Positions 38,329 to 47,512 of a stretch of DNA of 64,000 bases are shown piece after piece; positions within the stretch are counted from its first letter, which is position 1; each line of letters starts with the position of its first letter. A program made the translations under genes and the position numbers. This DNA is from Tabrizicola oligotrophica (GTDB lineage Bacteria > Pseudomonadota > Alphaproteobacteria > Rhodobacterales > Rhodobacteraceae), in the NCBI RefSeq assembly GCF_011008935.1, contig NZ_JAAIVJ010000001.1, positions 186,001-250,000 of the forward strand. The letters run 5' to 3'. The notes under the pieces are model-generated. The model saw nothing but the letters and a program-made list of their open reading frames with translations. It was not told where the DNA came from and made no database searches.

Positions 38329-38346
38329 CTGACAGAATACTGTCAG
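38329..38346. promoter_or_regulatory. Operator-like palindrome CTGACAG-AATA-CTGTCAG
   Basis: A perfect 7-4-7 inverted repeat lies between the YafY-like gene (start 38313, minus) and tatA (start 38465, plus). YafY-type regulators bind such symmetrical sites near their own gene. It is closer to the regulator than to tatA. Confidence 0.6.
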
Positions 38347-38464
38347 TTACTAGGGGATTCCAGCCCTGATTGCCGTCGGTCCCCCTGTTTTGTCAGGGCC
38401 GTTTGGTCGTAGACTGCAACAAAGATCACGGCCCCGCGCGGGCCATTGGAAAAGGACGCTAGAA

Positions 38465-38680
38465 ATGCACCTGGGTAGCCCGCTTCAGCTCTTGCTTATT
38501 GCCATCGTGGTTCTGGTGCTGTTCGGCCGCGGCAAGGTCGCCGGCCTGATGGGCGAGTTCGGCAAGGGCATCACCGCCTTCAAGAAGGGCGTCAAGGAAG
38601 GTCAGGAAGACGCCGACAAACCCGCCGAGGTTGCCAAGGATGTCACCCCGGCCGAAACCTCCGACAAGGACAAGGCCTGA
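38465..38680 (+). CDS. tatA: Sec-independent protein translocase subunit TatA
   Basis: This 71-residue TatA forms the pore-like assembly of the twin-arginine export system. The start at 38465 is set by the family N-terminus MHLGSPLQLLLIAIVVLVLFG; an upstream in-frame start at 38390 is not supported. One transmembrane helix (about 6-20) is followed by the amphipathic helix GKVAGLMGEFGKGITAFKKG and an acidic tail. It is followed after 43 nt by tatB and then tatC. Confidence 0.95.
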   Translation: MHLGSPLQLLLIAIVVLVLFGRGKVAGLMGEFGKGITAFKKGVKEGQEDADKPAEVAKDVTPAETSDKDKA

Positions 38681-38723
38681 GCCTGTCGCCTTTTGCGTTT
38701 GATCCAGGCAGGAAGGCCCGAGG

Positions 38724-39341
38724 ATGTTCGATATCGGCTGGACGGAGTTGATGGTGATTGGCATCGTGGCGCTGATTGTCGTCGGCCCGCGGGATTTGCC
38801 CGAAATGTTCCGCCAGCTTGGCCGCTTCTCCGGCAAGCTGAAATCCATGGCGCGCGAGTTTTCGCGGGCGATGGAACAGGCGGCCAATGAAAGCGGCATG
38901 AAGGACGCGGTGCGCGATCTGAACGCCATCACCGATCCCAAGTCCACCGCGATGAATTCGGTCAAGGGCGCTGTCGACAAGTTCGAAAAATGGGATCCGA
39001 TGAAGAACGCGGCCAAGCCGTCGCAGCCGCTGAAGGCTGGGGGGCCGGTCACCGGCCCGCTGGTGCCGCCGCCAATGCCGCCCGTGGTGTCACCGGCAGC
39101 CACCGCTGCCGCCCTGGAGACTGCCGCCCCCGTGACGGTCGAGCCCGTGACTGCCGCTCCCGTGTCGGCCGCTCCTGTCGCGGCCGGGACCAATACGCAG
39201 GCGCTTTACGCCAAACAGGCGGCGCGCAAGGCGATCATGGACGAGGCCACCGCAAAGATCAAAGCGCTGGACCAGCCCGCCGCGCCGGCAAAACCCAAAC
39301 GCGCCCCGCGCAAGAAAAAGACCGATGAGGCGCAAAGCTGA
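38724..39341 (+). CDS. tatB: Sec-independent protein translocase subunit TatB
   Basis: This 205-residue TatB works with TatC to bind signal peptides. The N-terminus [19 protein letters not shown] (one helix, with the conserved glutamate) and [17 protein letters not shown] are typical. From about residue 100 it is Ala/Pro/Val-rich and repetitive, ending in a basic tail ([14 protein letters not shown]). Its TGA overlaps the tatC ATG. The Ala/Pro region is probably flexible. Confidence 0.93.
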   Translation: MFDIGWTELMVIGIVALIVVGPRDLPEMFRQLGRFSGKLKSMAREFSRAMEQAANESGMKDAVRDLNAITDPKSTAMNSVKGAVDKFEKWDPMKNAAKPSQPLKAGGPVTGPLVPPPMPPVVSPAATAAALETAAPVTVEPVTAAPVSAAPVAAGTNTQALYAKQAARKAIMDEATAKIKALDQPAAPAKPKRAPRKKKTDEAQS

Positions 39342-40219
39342 TGCCCAAGACCGCTGATCACATCGACGACAGCGCGGCCCCGCTGGTCGAGCACCTGACA
39401 GAGCTGCGCAATCGCCTGCTTTACGCCATCGCGGCCTTCACGCTGGCGTTTCTCTTTGCCTGGGTGTTCTGGAAGCCGGTCTTTGACGTTCTGAAGGAAC
39501 CGCTCTGCGCCGTGCTGGAGGGCCGGGGCCAGCAGTGCCAGCTTGTGCTGATCAAGATGGAAGAGGGCTTCTTCGTCTCGATGAAGATCGGCCTGTGGGG
39601 CGGCTTCGTGCTGGCCTTTCCGGCGATTGCCTATCAGCTTTGGCGCTTTGTGGCGCCGGGCCTTTATCGCAGCGAGAAAAGCGCCTTTCTGCCCTTCCTC
39701 GTCGCCTCGCCGGTGATGTTCGCGCTTGGCGGCGCGGTGGCCTATTTCGTCATCCTGCCCTGGGCGTTCGAGTTCTTCCTGTCGTATCAGGACAGTTTTG
39801 CCGCCACCGTGAACGAAGGTGCTGCCGCAACCGCCGGGGCTGCCGCGCCGAGTGGCGTGGTGTTCAACGGCTCGATGGAGGCCTATCTGGCGCTGACCAT
39901 GAGCTTTGTTCTGGCCTTTGGCCTGTGCTTTCAGCTTCCGGTGCTGTTGTCGCTGATGGGCCGGGCGGGGCTGGTGTCGTCGAACGGGCTGCGCAACACG
40001 CGCAAATATGCGGTCGTGGCGATCCTGTTCGTTGCCGCAATGGTGACGCCGCCCGATGTGACCAGCCAGCTGATCCTGTTCGCGGTGATCTACCCGCTTT
40101 ACGAAATCTCGATCTTCCTCGTTGCGCGTTTTGAACGCGAACGCGAGGCGCGGATGCGCGCCGACGGCACCTGGGTCGATCTGGACGATCTGGATGACGA
40201 GACCGAAAGCAAGGCATGA
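39341..40219 (+). CDS. tatC: Sec-independent protein translocase subunit TatC
   Basis: This 292-residue TatC has six transmembrane helices and is the core receptor for twin-arginine signal peptides. It shows [17 protein letters not shown] near the N-terminus (including the conserved E and LR), [17 protein letters not shown], and a conserved [21 protein letters not shown]. An Ala-rich segment ([15 protein letters not shown]) extends the second periplasmic loop. The C-terminal tail is acidic, and the stop overlaps the next gene by ATGA. Confidence 0.95.
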   Translation: MPKTADHIDDSAAPLVEHLTELRNRLLYAIAAFTLAFLFAWVFWKPVFDVLKEPLCAVLEGRGQQCQLVLIKMEEGFFVSMKIGLWGGFVLAFPAIAYQLWRFVAPGLYRSEKSAFLPFLVASPVMFALGGAVAYFVILPWAFEFFLSYQDSFAATVNEGAAATAGAAAPSGVVFNGSMEAYLALTMSFVLAFGLCFQLPVLLSLMGRAGLVSSNGLRNTRKYAVVAILFVAAMVTPPDVTSQLILFAVIYPLYEISIFLVARFEREREARMRADGTWVDLDDLDDETESKA

Positions 40220-41052
40220 CTGACGCCCTGATCCGCATCGCCGAAGCGCTGGAGCGGCTGGCCCCCGCGCCGATGCCCGCGCCCGATTTCACCGCGGCCG
40301 AGGCCTTTGCCTGGCACACCGCGCCTGACCGGCTGGAGCCGGTGGCCAAGGTCAGCCGCGTCGACATCGGCCTTCTGGTCGGCATCAACCGCTCGCGCGA
40401 CACGCTTTTGGAAAACACCCGGCATTTCGCCCGCGGGCTTCCGGCCAACAACGCGCTTCTCTGGGGTGCGCGCGGCATGGGAAAGTCGAGCCTTGTCAAG
40501 GCGATCCATGCCAAGGTGGTGGCCGAAGGGCTGGCATTGAAGATCGTGGAGCTGTCGCGCGAAGACCTGCCCTCGGTGGGTCGCCTCCTCGCGCATCTGC
40601 GTGCCGCGCCCTTTCAGTTCATCCTGTTTTGCGATGACCTGTCGTTCAGCCATGACGACCAGCATTACAAGTCGCTCAAGGCGGTGCTGGACGGCGGCAT
40701 CGAGGGCCGGCCCGAGAACGTGCTGTTCTACGCTACCTCGAACCGCCGCCACCTGATGCCGCGCGACATGATCGAGAACGAACGCTCCTCCGCCATCACC
40801 CCCGGCGAGGCGGTGGAGGAAAAGGTCTCGCTCTCCGACCGCTTCGGGCTGTGGCTGGGCTTCCATCCCTGCGATCAGGACCAGTATCTCGACATGATCC
40901 GCGGCTATTGCGCGGCGCATGGGCTGCGCGTCCCCGAGGACCGGCTGCGCGCCGAGGCGATCGAATGGCAGGCCACCCGCGGCAGCCGTTCGGGCCGCGT
41001 CGCCTGGCAGTTCTTCTGTGACCTTGCTGCCCGCGAAGGGGTGCGAATCTGA
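40216..41052 (+). CDS. DUF815-family AAA ATPase
   Basis: This 278-residue protein has a Walker A loop [10 protein letters not shown], a Walker B-like ILFCDDLSF, and a sensor-like [14 protein letters not shown]. It resembles DUF815 ATP-binding proteins, a family without settled function. The ATG overlaps the tatC stop by ATGA, so it is coupled to the Tat operon, although a physical role in Tat export is not implied. Intact Walker motifs suggest it hydrolyses ATP. Confidence 0.84.
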   Translation: MTDALIRIAEALERLAPAPMPAPDFTAAEAFAWHTAPDRLEPVAKVSRVDIGLLVGINRSRDTLLENTRHFARGLPANNALLWGARGMGKSSLVKAIHAKVVAEGLALKIVELSREDLPSVGRLLAHLRAAPFQFILFCDDLSFSHDDQHYKSLKAVLDGGIEGRPENVLFYATSNRRHLMPRDMIENERSSAITPGEAVEEKVSLSDRFGLWLGFHPCDQDQYLDMIRGYCAAHGLRVPEDRLRAEAIEWQATRGSRSGRVAWQFFCDLAAREGVRI

Positions 41053-41109
41053 CCTCTGCCGGCTTTGCCCCTTGCAATTGCCGGGGGCAGGGCCGATTTT
41101 GCCGCCATC

Positions 41110-42381
41110 ATGATCGTTGAACTCCTGACCATCCTTGGCCTGATCTGCCTGAACGGCGTGCTGGCCCTGTCGGAAATGGCCATCGTTTCGGCCCGCCCGG
41201 CCCGCCTGAAACCCATGGAAGCCAAAAGCCGCGGCGCTGCGGCGGCGCTCAGGCTGGCCGAGCATCCGGGCCGGTTCCTGTCGACCGTGCAGATCGGCAT
41301 CACGCTGGTCGGCATCCTGTCCGGGGCGCTCTCCGGCGCGACCCTTGGCAGCCGTCTGACCCAGCTTCTCGTCGCGCGCGGGGTTGATCCGGAATGGGCT
41401 GGCAACATCGGGGTCGGCGGCGTGGTGGTCGCGATCACCTATGTCTCGCTGATCGTGGGCGAACTGGTGCCGAAGCAGCTTGCCCTGCGCAATCCCGAGG
41501 GGCTGGCCATCGCGGTGGCCCCGGCCATGACGGTGCTCTCGAAGGTCGCCGCGCCGGTGGTCTGGGTGCTGGACCGCTCGGGCAAGGTGCTGCTCTGGCT
41601 TCTGGGTCAGCGCGGCGACAGCGCCAGCCGCGTCACCGAGGAGGAAGTCCACACCATCCTTGCCGAAGCCCATGAGGGCGGCGTGCTGGAGGATGAGGAA
41701 CGCGAGATGATGAAGGGCGTCATGCGGCTCTCGGACCGCTCGGCCAAGGCTCTGATGACGCCGCGCCGCGATGTCGAGATGCTGGACCTGGCGATGACCG
41801 GCCCCGAGGCCGTCGCCGCCATGCGCCGCATCGGCCGCCCCCGCGTGCCGGTGGAAAACCGCGAGACGGGCGAGGTTCTGGGCATCGTCACCCTGTCGGA
41901 CGCCTTCAACGCCGTCTCCCGGCGCGAGGCTTTGGACATCCGGGCGCTGATGCAGGAGGTGCCGGTGGTCTCCGACCGCGCCGATGCGCTGGACGTGCTG
42001 GAAATCCTGCGCACCGCGCCGCATTCCATGGCGCTGGTCTATGACGAATACGGCCATTTCGAAGGCATCATCACGAGCGGCGACGTGCTGGAAGCGATTA
42101 CCGGCGCAGTGGCGGCCAATGACGATGACGAACCGGCCATGGTGACGCGCGAGGATGGCAGCCTGCTGGTCGCGGGCTGGATGCCGGCCGACGAGTTTTG
42201 CGACCGGCTCGACCTGCCGCGCGACATGGCGGGCGATTACGACACGGTGGCGGGGCTTGTGCTGCACCAGATGCGCCGCCTGCCGGGTTTGGGCGAAGGC
42301 TTCACCGCGCACGGCCACCGCTTCGAAGTGCTGGACCTGGACGGGCTGCGCATCGACAAGGTGCTGGTGACGGCGGTCTGA
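41110..42381 (+). CDS. CorC/HlyC-like (CNNM-CBS) membrane protein
   Basis: This 423-residue inner-membrane protein has a DUF21/CNNM transmembrane domain (about residues 1-185, with SEMAIVSARPARL and LVGELVPKQLALRNPE), a CBS pair (about 200-325, with ALMTPRRDVEMLD), and a CorC_HlyC transporter-associated domain at the C-terminus (about 340-423). Relatives are linked with Mg/Co efflux or resistance. The start is ATG 41110; the upstream in-frame start at 41065 reads as intergenic. Confidence 0.88.
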   Translation: MIVELLTILGLICLNGVLALSEMAIVSARPARLKPMEAKSRGAAAALRLAEHPGRFLSTVQIGITLVGILSGALSGATLGSRLTQLLVARGVDPEWAGNIGVGGVVVAITYVSLIVGELVPKQLALRNPEGLAIAVAPAMTVLSKVAAPVVWVLDRSGKVLLWLLGQRGDSASRVTEEEVHTILAEAHEGGVLEDEEREMMKGVMRLSDRSAKALMTPRRDVEMLDLAMTGPEAVAAMRRIGRPRVPVENRETGEVLGIVTLSDAFNAVSRREALDIRALMQEVPVVSDRADALDVLEILRTAPHSMALVYDEYGHFEGIITSGDVLEAITGAVAANDDDEPAMVTREDGSLLVAGWMPADEFCDRLDLPRDMAGDYDTVAGLVLHQMRRLPGLGEGFTAHGHRFEVLDLDGLRIDKVLVTAV

Positions 42382-42391
42382 GGTCTGCGCC

Positions 42392-43012
42392 TCAGGGCGC
42401 GTAGCCGAAGGCGCCGAGAAAGACGAACACCGCCGCCTTGAACAGCCCCCAAAGCACGGTGGAAAACACCACGACGCCGACCAGCATGACCAGAAGGCCG
42501 CCGATGATCCAGGCCCCGTCCTCTTCGATCAACCCAAGCGCGAAGAAGATGATTGCCAGCGACGGCAGCATGTTGCCAAAGGGGATCGGCAGCAGCACGG
42601 CCAGCGACAGGATCAGCATCAGCACCCCCACCCCCTGTTGCGCCCGCGCGGTCGTCAGCGCCGCGAGCCGCGGGTGCAGGTAGCGCTCGCCCCGCTCCAG
42701 CCAGGGCTGGGCGCGTTCCAGCAGTGCCGCCAACGCCTCACGCGAGAAGCTGCGGCGGGTGATGAAGGCGGGTAACCAGGGCGTGCGGCCCAGCGCCAGT
42801 TGCAGCGACAGATAGACCAGCGGTACGCCGGTGATCGCCGAGGTGCCGGGGATCGAGGGCAGGGTGTTCGGCAGTGCGAACAGCACCAGAAGGGCGGTAT
42901 GGGCGCGCTCGCCCATCCGGCTGACCAGTTCCCCCACGGTCAACCGCTCGCCGGTGCCCGCGGCCAGGCGGGGAAGAATCTGCGACAGGCGGTCAGGTTC
43001 TGGCTTATCCAT
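42392..43012 (-). CDS. ExoD-like exopolysaccharide-related membrane protein
   Basis: This 206-residue membrane protein resembles ExoD of rhizobia: LTVGELVSRMGERAHTALLVLFALPN at the N-terminus (in part), the PLVYLSLQLALGR segment, and GNMLPSLAIIFFALGLIEEDG. It has about four to five hydrophobic helices. ExoD mutants in rhizobia are altered in exopolysaccharide and alkali tolerance, but the biochemical role is unknown. It ends 10 nt from the convergent CorC-like gene. Confidence 0.82.
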   Translation of the reverse strand: MDKPEPDRLSQILPRLAAGTGERLTVGELVSRMGERAHTALLVLFALPNTLPSIPGTSAITGVPLVYLSLQLALGRTPWLPAFITRRSFSREALAALLERAQPWLERGERYLHPRLAALTTARAQQGVGVLMLILSLAVLLPIPFGNMLPSLAIIFFALGLIEEDGAWIIGGLLVMLVGVVVFSTVLWGLFKAAVFVFLGAFGYAP

Positions 43013-43146
43013 GCCACTGACATGGGGCGGCGGCGGCGATTCTGCCAGCCCTCGCGTTGCAGGATCGCTGGCGGACGGCTAGAGCCTGTCTGACGAAGGC
43101 GCGATATTGTCCGGTCGCGGGGCAGGTCGCAGGCAGGGGGGACGGC

Positions 43147-43890
43147 ATGGCATTGGCAGTCATCACGGGGGCAGGGGCGCCGGGGGGCATCGGCATGGCC
43201 TGCGCGCGCGCCCTGGGGGCGGCGGGGTTCGATCTGGCAATCACCGCCACCTCGGGCCGGATCGAGGCGCGGCGGGCCGAGCTTCTGGCCGAAGGCTACC
43301 ACGTCCTCGCCTTTCAGGGCGACCTGACCGACCCGGCCACCGTCGCGCGGCTGCACGACGCCACCGGCCCGGCCGAGGTTCTGGTGAACAATGCCGGCAT
43401 GGGCTCGGTCCTGTCGCCGGCCGTGCAGCGCAGCTTCCTTGACATGACGCCCGAGCAATGGCGGCGGCAGATGGACACCACGCTGACCACCGCGGTTCTG
43501 GTGACGCGCGCCTATCTGCCGGCCATGGTGGCCACCGGGCGGGGGCGGATCATCATGATGGCCTCGGTCACCGGGCCGAAGGTGTCGAACCCCGGTGAGA
43601 CGGCCTATTCGGCCGCCAAGGCGGCGATGGTCGGGCTGACCCACGCCCTTGCACTCGAAGTTGCGCCGCAGGGCGTGACGGTGAACGCCGTCGCCCCCGG
43701 CTGGATCGCAACCGAGGCCTCCACCCCCGAGGAACTGATCGCTGCCACCGCCACCCCGCCGCGCCGCGCCGGCCGTCCTGACGAGGTCGCCGCCTGCGTG
43801 GCCTTCCTCGCATCGCCCGCGGCATCTTACGTCAACGGTGCGACGCTGGTGGTCGACGGCGGCAACATCCTGCAGGAGCGCAAGGCATGA
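43147..43890 (+). CDS. SDR-family oxidoreductase (FabG-like)
   Basis: This 247-residue dehydrogenase has the coenzyme motif ITGAGAPGGIGMACA, LVNNAGMG, catalytic serine in MMASVTG and the YxxxK in ETAYSAAKAAM. The end VNGATLVVDGGN is typical. The substrate is unknown. The start ATG 43147 is preceded by a G-rich site. The stop overlaps the RsmB-like gene by ATGA. Confidence 0.88.
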   Translation: MALAVITGAGAPGGIGMACARALGAAGFDLAITATSGRIEARRAELLAEGYHVLAFQGDLTDPATVARLHDATGPAEVLVNNAGMGSVLSPAVQRSFLDMTPEQWRRQMDTTLTTAVLVTRAYLPAMVATGRGRIIMMASVTGPKVSNPGETAYSAAKAAMVGLTHALALEVAPQGVTVNAVAPGWIATEASTPEELIAATATPPRRAGRPDEVAACVAFLASPAASYVNGATLVVDGGNILQERKA

Positions 43891-45041
43891 CCCCCGCCGC
43901 CCGCGCCGCCGCCGCCATTGCCGTGCTGGACCGCACTCTTGCCGGCGAGCCTGCCGAGCAGGCCCTGACCAACTGGGGCCGTGCCAGCCGCTTTGCCGGC
44001 TCGGGCGACCGCCACGCGGTGCGCGATCTGGTCTATGACGCCCTGCGCTGCAAGCGGTCCTTCGCCGCACTTGGCGGGGCGATGACCGGCCGCGGGCTGG
44101 TGCTGGGCGGGCTGCGCGCCGCAGGGGTTGACCCGGCGCCGCTCTTCACCGGCACGGGCCACGCCCCTGCCGCGCTGAGCGAGGCCGATCAGGGCCGTCT
44201 CCCGGAGCGGGTTGAGGCGCTGGATGTGCCAGACTGGATTTTTCCCCGTCTTGAAAGGGTGTTGCAGGCCGATGTTGAGGCGACGCTTCAAGCGTTGCGC
44301 CACCGCGCCCCGGTTTTCCTGCGCGTCAATGCGCGCAAGGCCGATCTCGCCACCGCACAGGCGCGGCTCCGGCAGGAGGGTATTGGGGCGCAGCCGGTTT
44401 CCGGTTTGCACTTCGGTCTTGAGGTTACGGAAAACGCACGGAAAATCCAGAATTCCACGGCCTTCGCCGAGGGGCTGGTCGAATTGCAGGATGCCTCCTC
44501 GCAGGCCGTGGTCGAAGCCCTGCCGCTGCGCGACGGCATGCGGGTGCTTGACCATTGCGCAGGCGGTGGCGGCAAGACGCTGGCCATGGCCGCCCGGGCC
44601 GGCCTGCGGCTTTACGCCCATGATGCGGCGCCGCAGCGCCTGCGCGATCTGCCACCGCGGGCAGCGCGGGCCGGCGTCAAGGTCCATCTGACGGAAAGCC
44701 CCGAGAAAACAGCGCCCTATGACCTGATCCTGACAGACGTCCCCTGTTCCGGTTCCGGCAGCTGGCGGCGCGATCCGATGGGCAAATGGCAGCTGACCGA
44801 GGCCCGCCTGACCGAGCTTTGCGCGATTCAGGCCCAGATCCTTGACCGCTGCGCCAGGATGGTCGCGCCCCGGGGCGTGCTGGCCTATGCGACCTGTTCG
44901 CTTCTGGCCGAGGAAGACGAGGATCAGATCGCCGCCTTCCTGTCGCGCCAGCCCGGCTGGGTCTGCAGTCTGCAACGCCGGTTCTCGCCGCTCATCGGCG
45001 GCGACGGGTTCTTCCTCGCCCTGCTTGAACGACGGAGTTGA
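43887..45041 (+). CDS. rsmB: RsmB/NOP-family rRNA cytosine-C5 methyltransferase
   Basis: This 384-residue SAM-dependent enzyme methylates cytosine in 16S rRNA (position 967 in E. coli). It shows the N-terminal RNA-binding helical domain (AARAAAAIAVLDRTLAG), SAM motif I HCAGGGGKTLAMA, and the two catalytic cysteines C287 (DVPCSGSGSWRRDP) and C337 (YATCSLLAEE). It is about 45 residues shorter than E. coli RsmB, mostly in the N-terminal part. It lies upstream of cckA with 148 nt between. Confidence 0.9.
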   Translation: MTPAARAAAAIAVLDRTLAGEPAEQALTNWGRASRFAGSGDRHAVRDLVYDALRCKRSFAALGGAMTGRGLVLGGLRAAGVDPAPLFTGTGHAPAALSEADQGRLPERVEALDVPDWIFPRLERVLQADVEATLQALRHRAPVFLRVNARKADLATAQARLRQEGIGAQPVSGLHFGLEVTENARKIQNSTAFAEGLVELQDASSQAVVEALPLRDGMRVLDHCAGGGGKTLAMAARAGLRLYAHDAAPQRLRDLPPRAARAGVKVHLTESPEKTAPYDLILTDVPCSGSGSWRRDPMGKWQLTEARLTELCAIQAQILDRCARMVAPRGVLAYATCSLLAEEDEDQIAAFLSRQPGWVCSLQRRFSPLIGGDGFFLALLERRS

Positions 45042-45122
45042 CGCGCAAGGCGCAACCTTAACGAGAATTTTCATGACATCGCCCCCGCGAAGCCGCTAAT
45101 CTTGCGACAGGGGGCGAGGATG

Positions 45123-45138
45123 TTAAGCCAAGATTAAC
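45123..45138 (+). promoter_or_regulatory. CtrA-type box TTAA-N7-TTAAC upstream of cckA
   Basis: TTAA (45123-45126), seven bases, TTAAC (45134-45138) is a full match to the CtrA site of alphaproteobacteria. It lies 51 nt before the cckA start. A half-site TTAAC occurs at 45058-45062. CckA is the top kinase of the CtrA phosphorelay, so a feedback loop is likely. Confidence 0.6.
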
Positions 45139-45189
45139 CATTGCCCGGCCTAGTGAAGCAGAGAGAGACGAATCTGCGGGGGAAGGGTT

Positions 45190-47502
45190 TTGGCAGGCGA
45201 AGCGCTCGATGAGTTGGCACAGCTGTTCAACCGGCGCGGGCGGATGCAGGCCGTGGTCCTGCTTTTGCTGCTGTCGGTTGCGGCGCTTGCCGTGGCCGGG
45301 CTGGCCGATGGCCGCGCGGTGCAGATCGGGGCGGCGCTCATCGGGTTGACCTTTGTCGCGCTTGTCATGATCGCGCGCGGGCTTGACGGGTTGAAGGGGC
45401 TGGAACAACGCCGGCTGGACCGGCAGCTTGTGCTGATGACGGGCCAGGACGCGACGCCCAGTTTCACCACCGACGCCCAGGGCCAGATCCGCTTTCAGAA
45501 TGACGCCGCCCGCGACCGCTTCGGCGGCGTGGCGGGCCATACGCTCGTCGCCGTCTTGCAGGAGGCCTTCGCGGCGCCGGCGGCGGTGCTTTACCGGCTG
45601 CAGGCCCGCGCCGTACATGTGGGGGCGGCGCGCGAGGATGTGGTCAGCCGCCGCGGTCACACCCGGCTGGCGGTGCATCGTCTGTCGGACAACCGCTTTC
45701 TCTGGCGGCTTGAGGAATTTGCCGACCGCACGGCGCTTGGCCGCGGGGCCGAGACGCTCAGCCTGCCGATGCTGACCGCCAACAAGGCCGGGGTGGTGCT
45801 GTTCACCAACGAGGCGATGCGGCGGCTTCTGGGCGGGCGGCCCAAGCATCTGGACCGGGTGTTCACCTCGCCCACTCTGCGCTCGGGCGAGGAGGTGGAG
45901 GTGAACGGCATCGACGGCCCCCTGCGCGCCATTCTGGCCGAGGTGGAGGGCATGGCCGAGCGGCGCGAGATCTTCCTGCTGCCCTTGCCCGCGCAGGACA
46001 GTCCCGCCCAGGTGCAGGCGGATTTCGAACATGTTCCGGTGCCGCTTCTCAAGTTCGCCCCCGACGGTGGGCTGCGGGCGGCCAACGCGGCGGCGCGTGA
46101 ACAGTTGCAGCTGGACGAAGCCGCCAGCCCGGCCTTCCACGACCTGTTCGACGGTCTGGGCCGCCCGGTCGGCGACTGGCTCGCCGATGTGGTGGCCGAG
46201 CGCAAGCCCGGCGGGGCCGAGGTTCTGACTGCCCGCCAGCTGGGCCATGAAACCTTCGTGCAGGTCACGCTGCGCCGCATCGTCGAGGGCGGGCGGCCCG
46301 GCGTGTTGGCCATCCTGCAGGACGCCACCGCGCTGAAGACGCTCGAGGCGCAATTCGTGCAAAGCCAGAAGATGCAGGCCATCGGCCAGCTGGCGGGCGG
46401 AATTGCGCATGATTTCAACAATCTGCTGACCGCAATCTCGGGGCATTGCGACCTTTTGCTGTTGCGCCACCGGGCCGAGGATCCGGCCTATGCCGACCTG
46501 ATCCAGATCCACCAGAACGCCAATCGCGCGGCCGCCCTGGTTGGCCAGTTGCTCGCCTATTCCCGCAAGCAGACGCTGAAGCCCGAAAGGCTGGAGCTGG
46601 AGGACCTGCTTTCCGATCTCACGCACCTGCTGAACCGGCTGGTGGGCGAAAGGATCACCCTGCGCCTCAGCCATGGCGCCGGGCTGCAAACCGTCCGCGC
46701 CGACCGGCGCAAGCTGGAACAGGTGGTGATGAACCTCGTGGTCAATGCAAGGGACGCCATGCCCGACGGCGGCGCTATCCGCATCGAGACCGAGGCCCTG
46801 ACGCTGCGGGACGACATGCGGCGCGACCGGGCGCTGGTGCCGGCGGGCGACTATGCGCTGATCCGGGTCAGCGACACCGGCTGCGGCATCCCCGAGGACC
46901 GGCTGCAAAAGATCTTCGAACCGTTCTACACCACCAAGAAGCAGGGAGAGGGCACCGGTCTTGGCCTGTCAACGGCCTATGGCATCGTCAAGCAGTCGGG
47001 CGGCTTCATCTTCGTGGATTCGACCGAAGGCGAGGGCAGCATCTTCCAGATCTACTTCCCGGTCTTCAAAGGGACCGGAGGCGAGGAACCGGCCGAGCTG
47101 CCGGCGCCGCGGCCCAGTGTCGTGATGCGTCCCGGCGAAGGCGTGGTGCTGCTGGTCGAAGACGAGGCGCCGGTGCGGGCCTTTGCCAGCCGGGCGCTGC
47201 GGATGCGCGGCTATACCGTGCTGGAGGCGGAAAGTGCCGAAGAGGCGCTGGCCAAGCTGGAGGATCCGACGCTTGAGGTCGACATCTTCGTCACCGATGT
47301 GGTGATGCCGGGCATGGACGGGCCGTCCTGGGTGAAGCAGGCGCTGGAGATGCGCCCGAACGTGCGGGTGATCTTCGTCTCCGGCTATGCCGAGGATGCG
47401 CTTTCCGAAATGCAGGCGCGGATTCCGAACTCGGTCTTCCTGCCGAAGCCGTTTTCGCTGTCAGATCTTGCGGCAACGGTGCAGGGCCAGCTGCTGCATT
47501 GA
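45190..47502 (+). CDS. cckA: Hybrid histidine kinase CckA
   Basis: This 770-residue hybrid kinase passes phosphate through ChpT to CtrA and CpdR. It has two N-terminal transmembrane helices (about 20-60), PAS-like regions (about 80-390), a HisKA dimerisation helix with H407 in GGIAHDFNNLLT, the HATPase (VVNARDAMPDGG, DTGCGIPED, GTGLGLSTAYGI), and a C-terminal receiver with phospho-acceptor D703 in VTDVVMPGMDG. The start is TTG at 45190, after GGGGGAAGGG; the next in-frame ATG is at 45244. The layout matches CckA of Rhodobacteraceae. Confidence 0.93.
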   Translation: MAGEALDELAQLFNRRGRMQAVVLLLLLSVAALAVAGLADGRAVQIGAALIGLTFVALVMIARGLDGLKGLEQRRLDRQLVLMTGQDATPSFTTDAQGQIRFQNDAARDRFGGVAGHTLVAVLQEAFAAPAAVLYRLQARAVHVGAAREDVVSRRGHTRLAVHRLSDNRFLWRLEEFADRTALGRGAETLSLPMLTANKAGVVLFTNEAMRRLLGGRPKHLDRVFTSPTLRSGEEVEVNGIDGPLRAILAEVEGMAERREIFLLPLPAQDSPAQVQADFEHVPVPLLKFAPDGGLRAANAAAREQLQLDEAASPAFHDLFDGLGRPVGDWLADVVAERKPGGAEVLTARQLGHETFVQVTLRRIVEGGRPGVLAILQDATALKTLEAQFVQSQKMQAIGQLAGGIAHDFNNLLTAISGHCDLLLLRHRAEDPAYADLIQIHQNANRAAALVGQLLAYSRKQTLKPERLELEDLLSDLTHLLNRLVGERITLRLSHGAGLQTVRADRRKLEQVVMNLVVNARDAMPDGGAIRIETEALTLRDDMRRDRALVPAGDYALIRVSDTGCGIPEDRLQKIFEPFYTTKKQGEGTGLGLSTAYGIVKQSGGFIFVDSTEGEGSIFQIYFPVFKGTGGEEPAELPAPRPSVVMRPGEGVVLLVEDEAPVRAFASRALRMRGYTVLEAESAEEALAKLEDPTLEVDIFVTDVVMPGMDGPSWVKQALEMRPNVRVIFVSGYAEDALSEMQARIPNSVFLPKPFSLSDLAATVQGQLLH

Positions 47503-47512
47503 GCGGGGCTGA

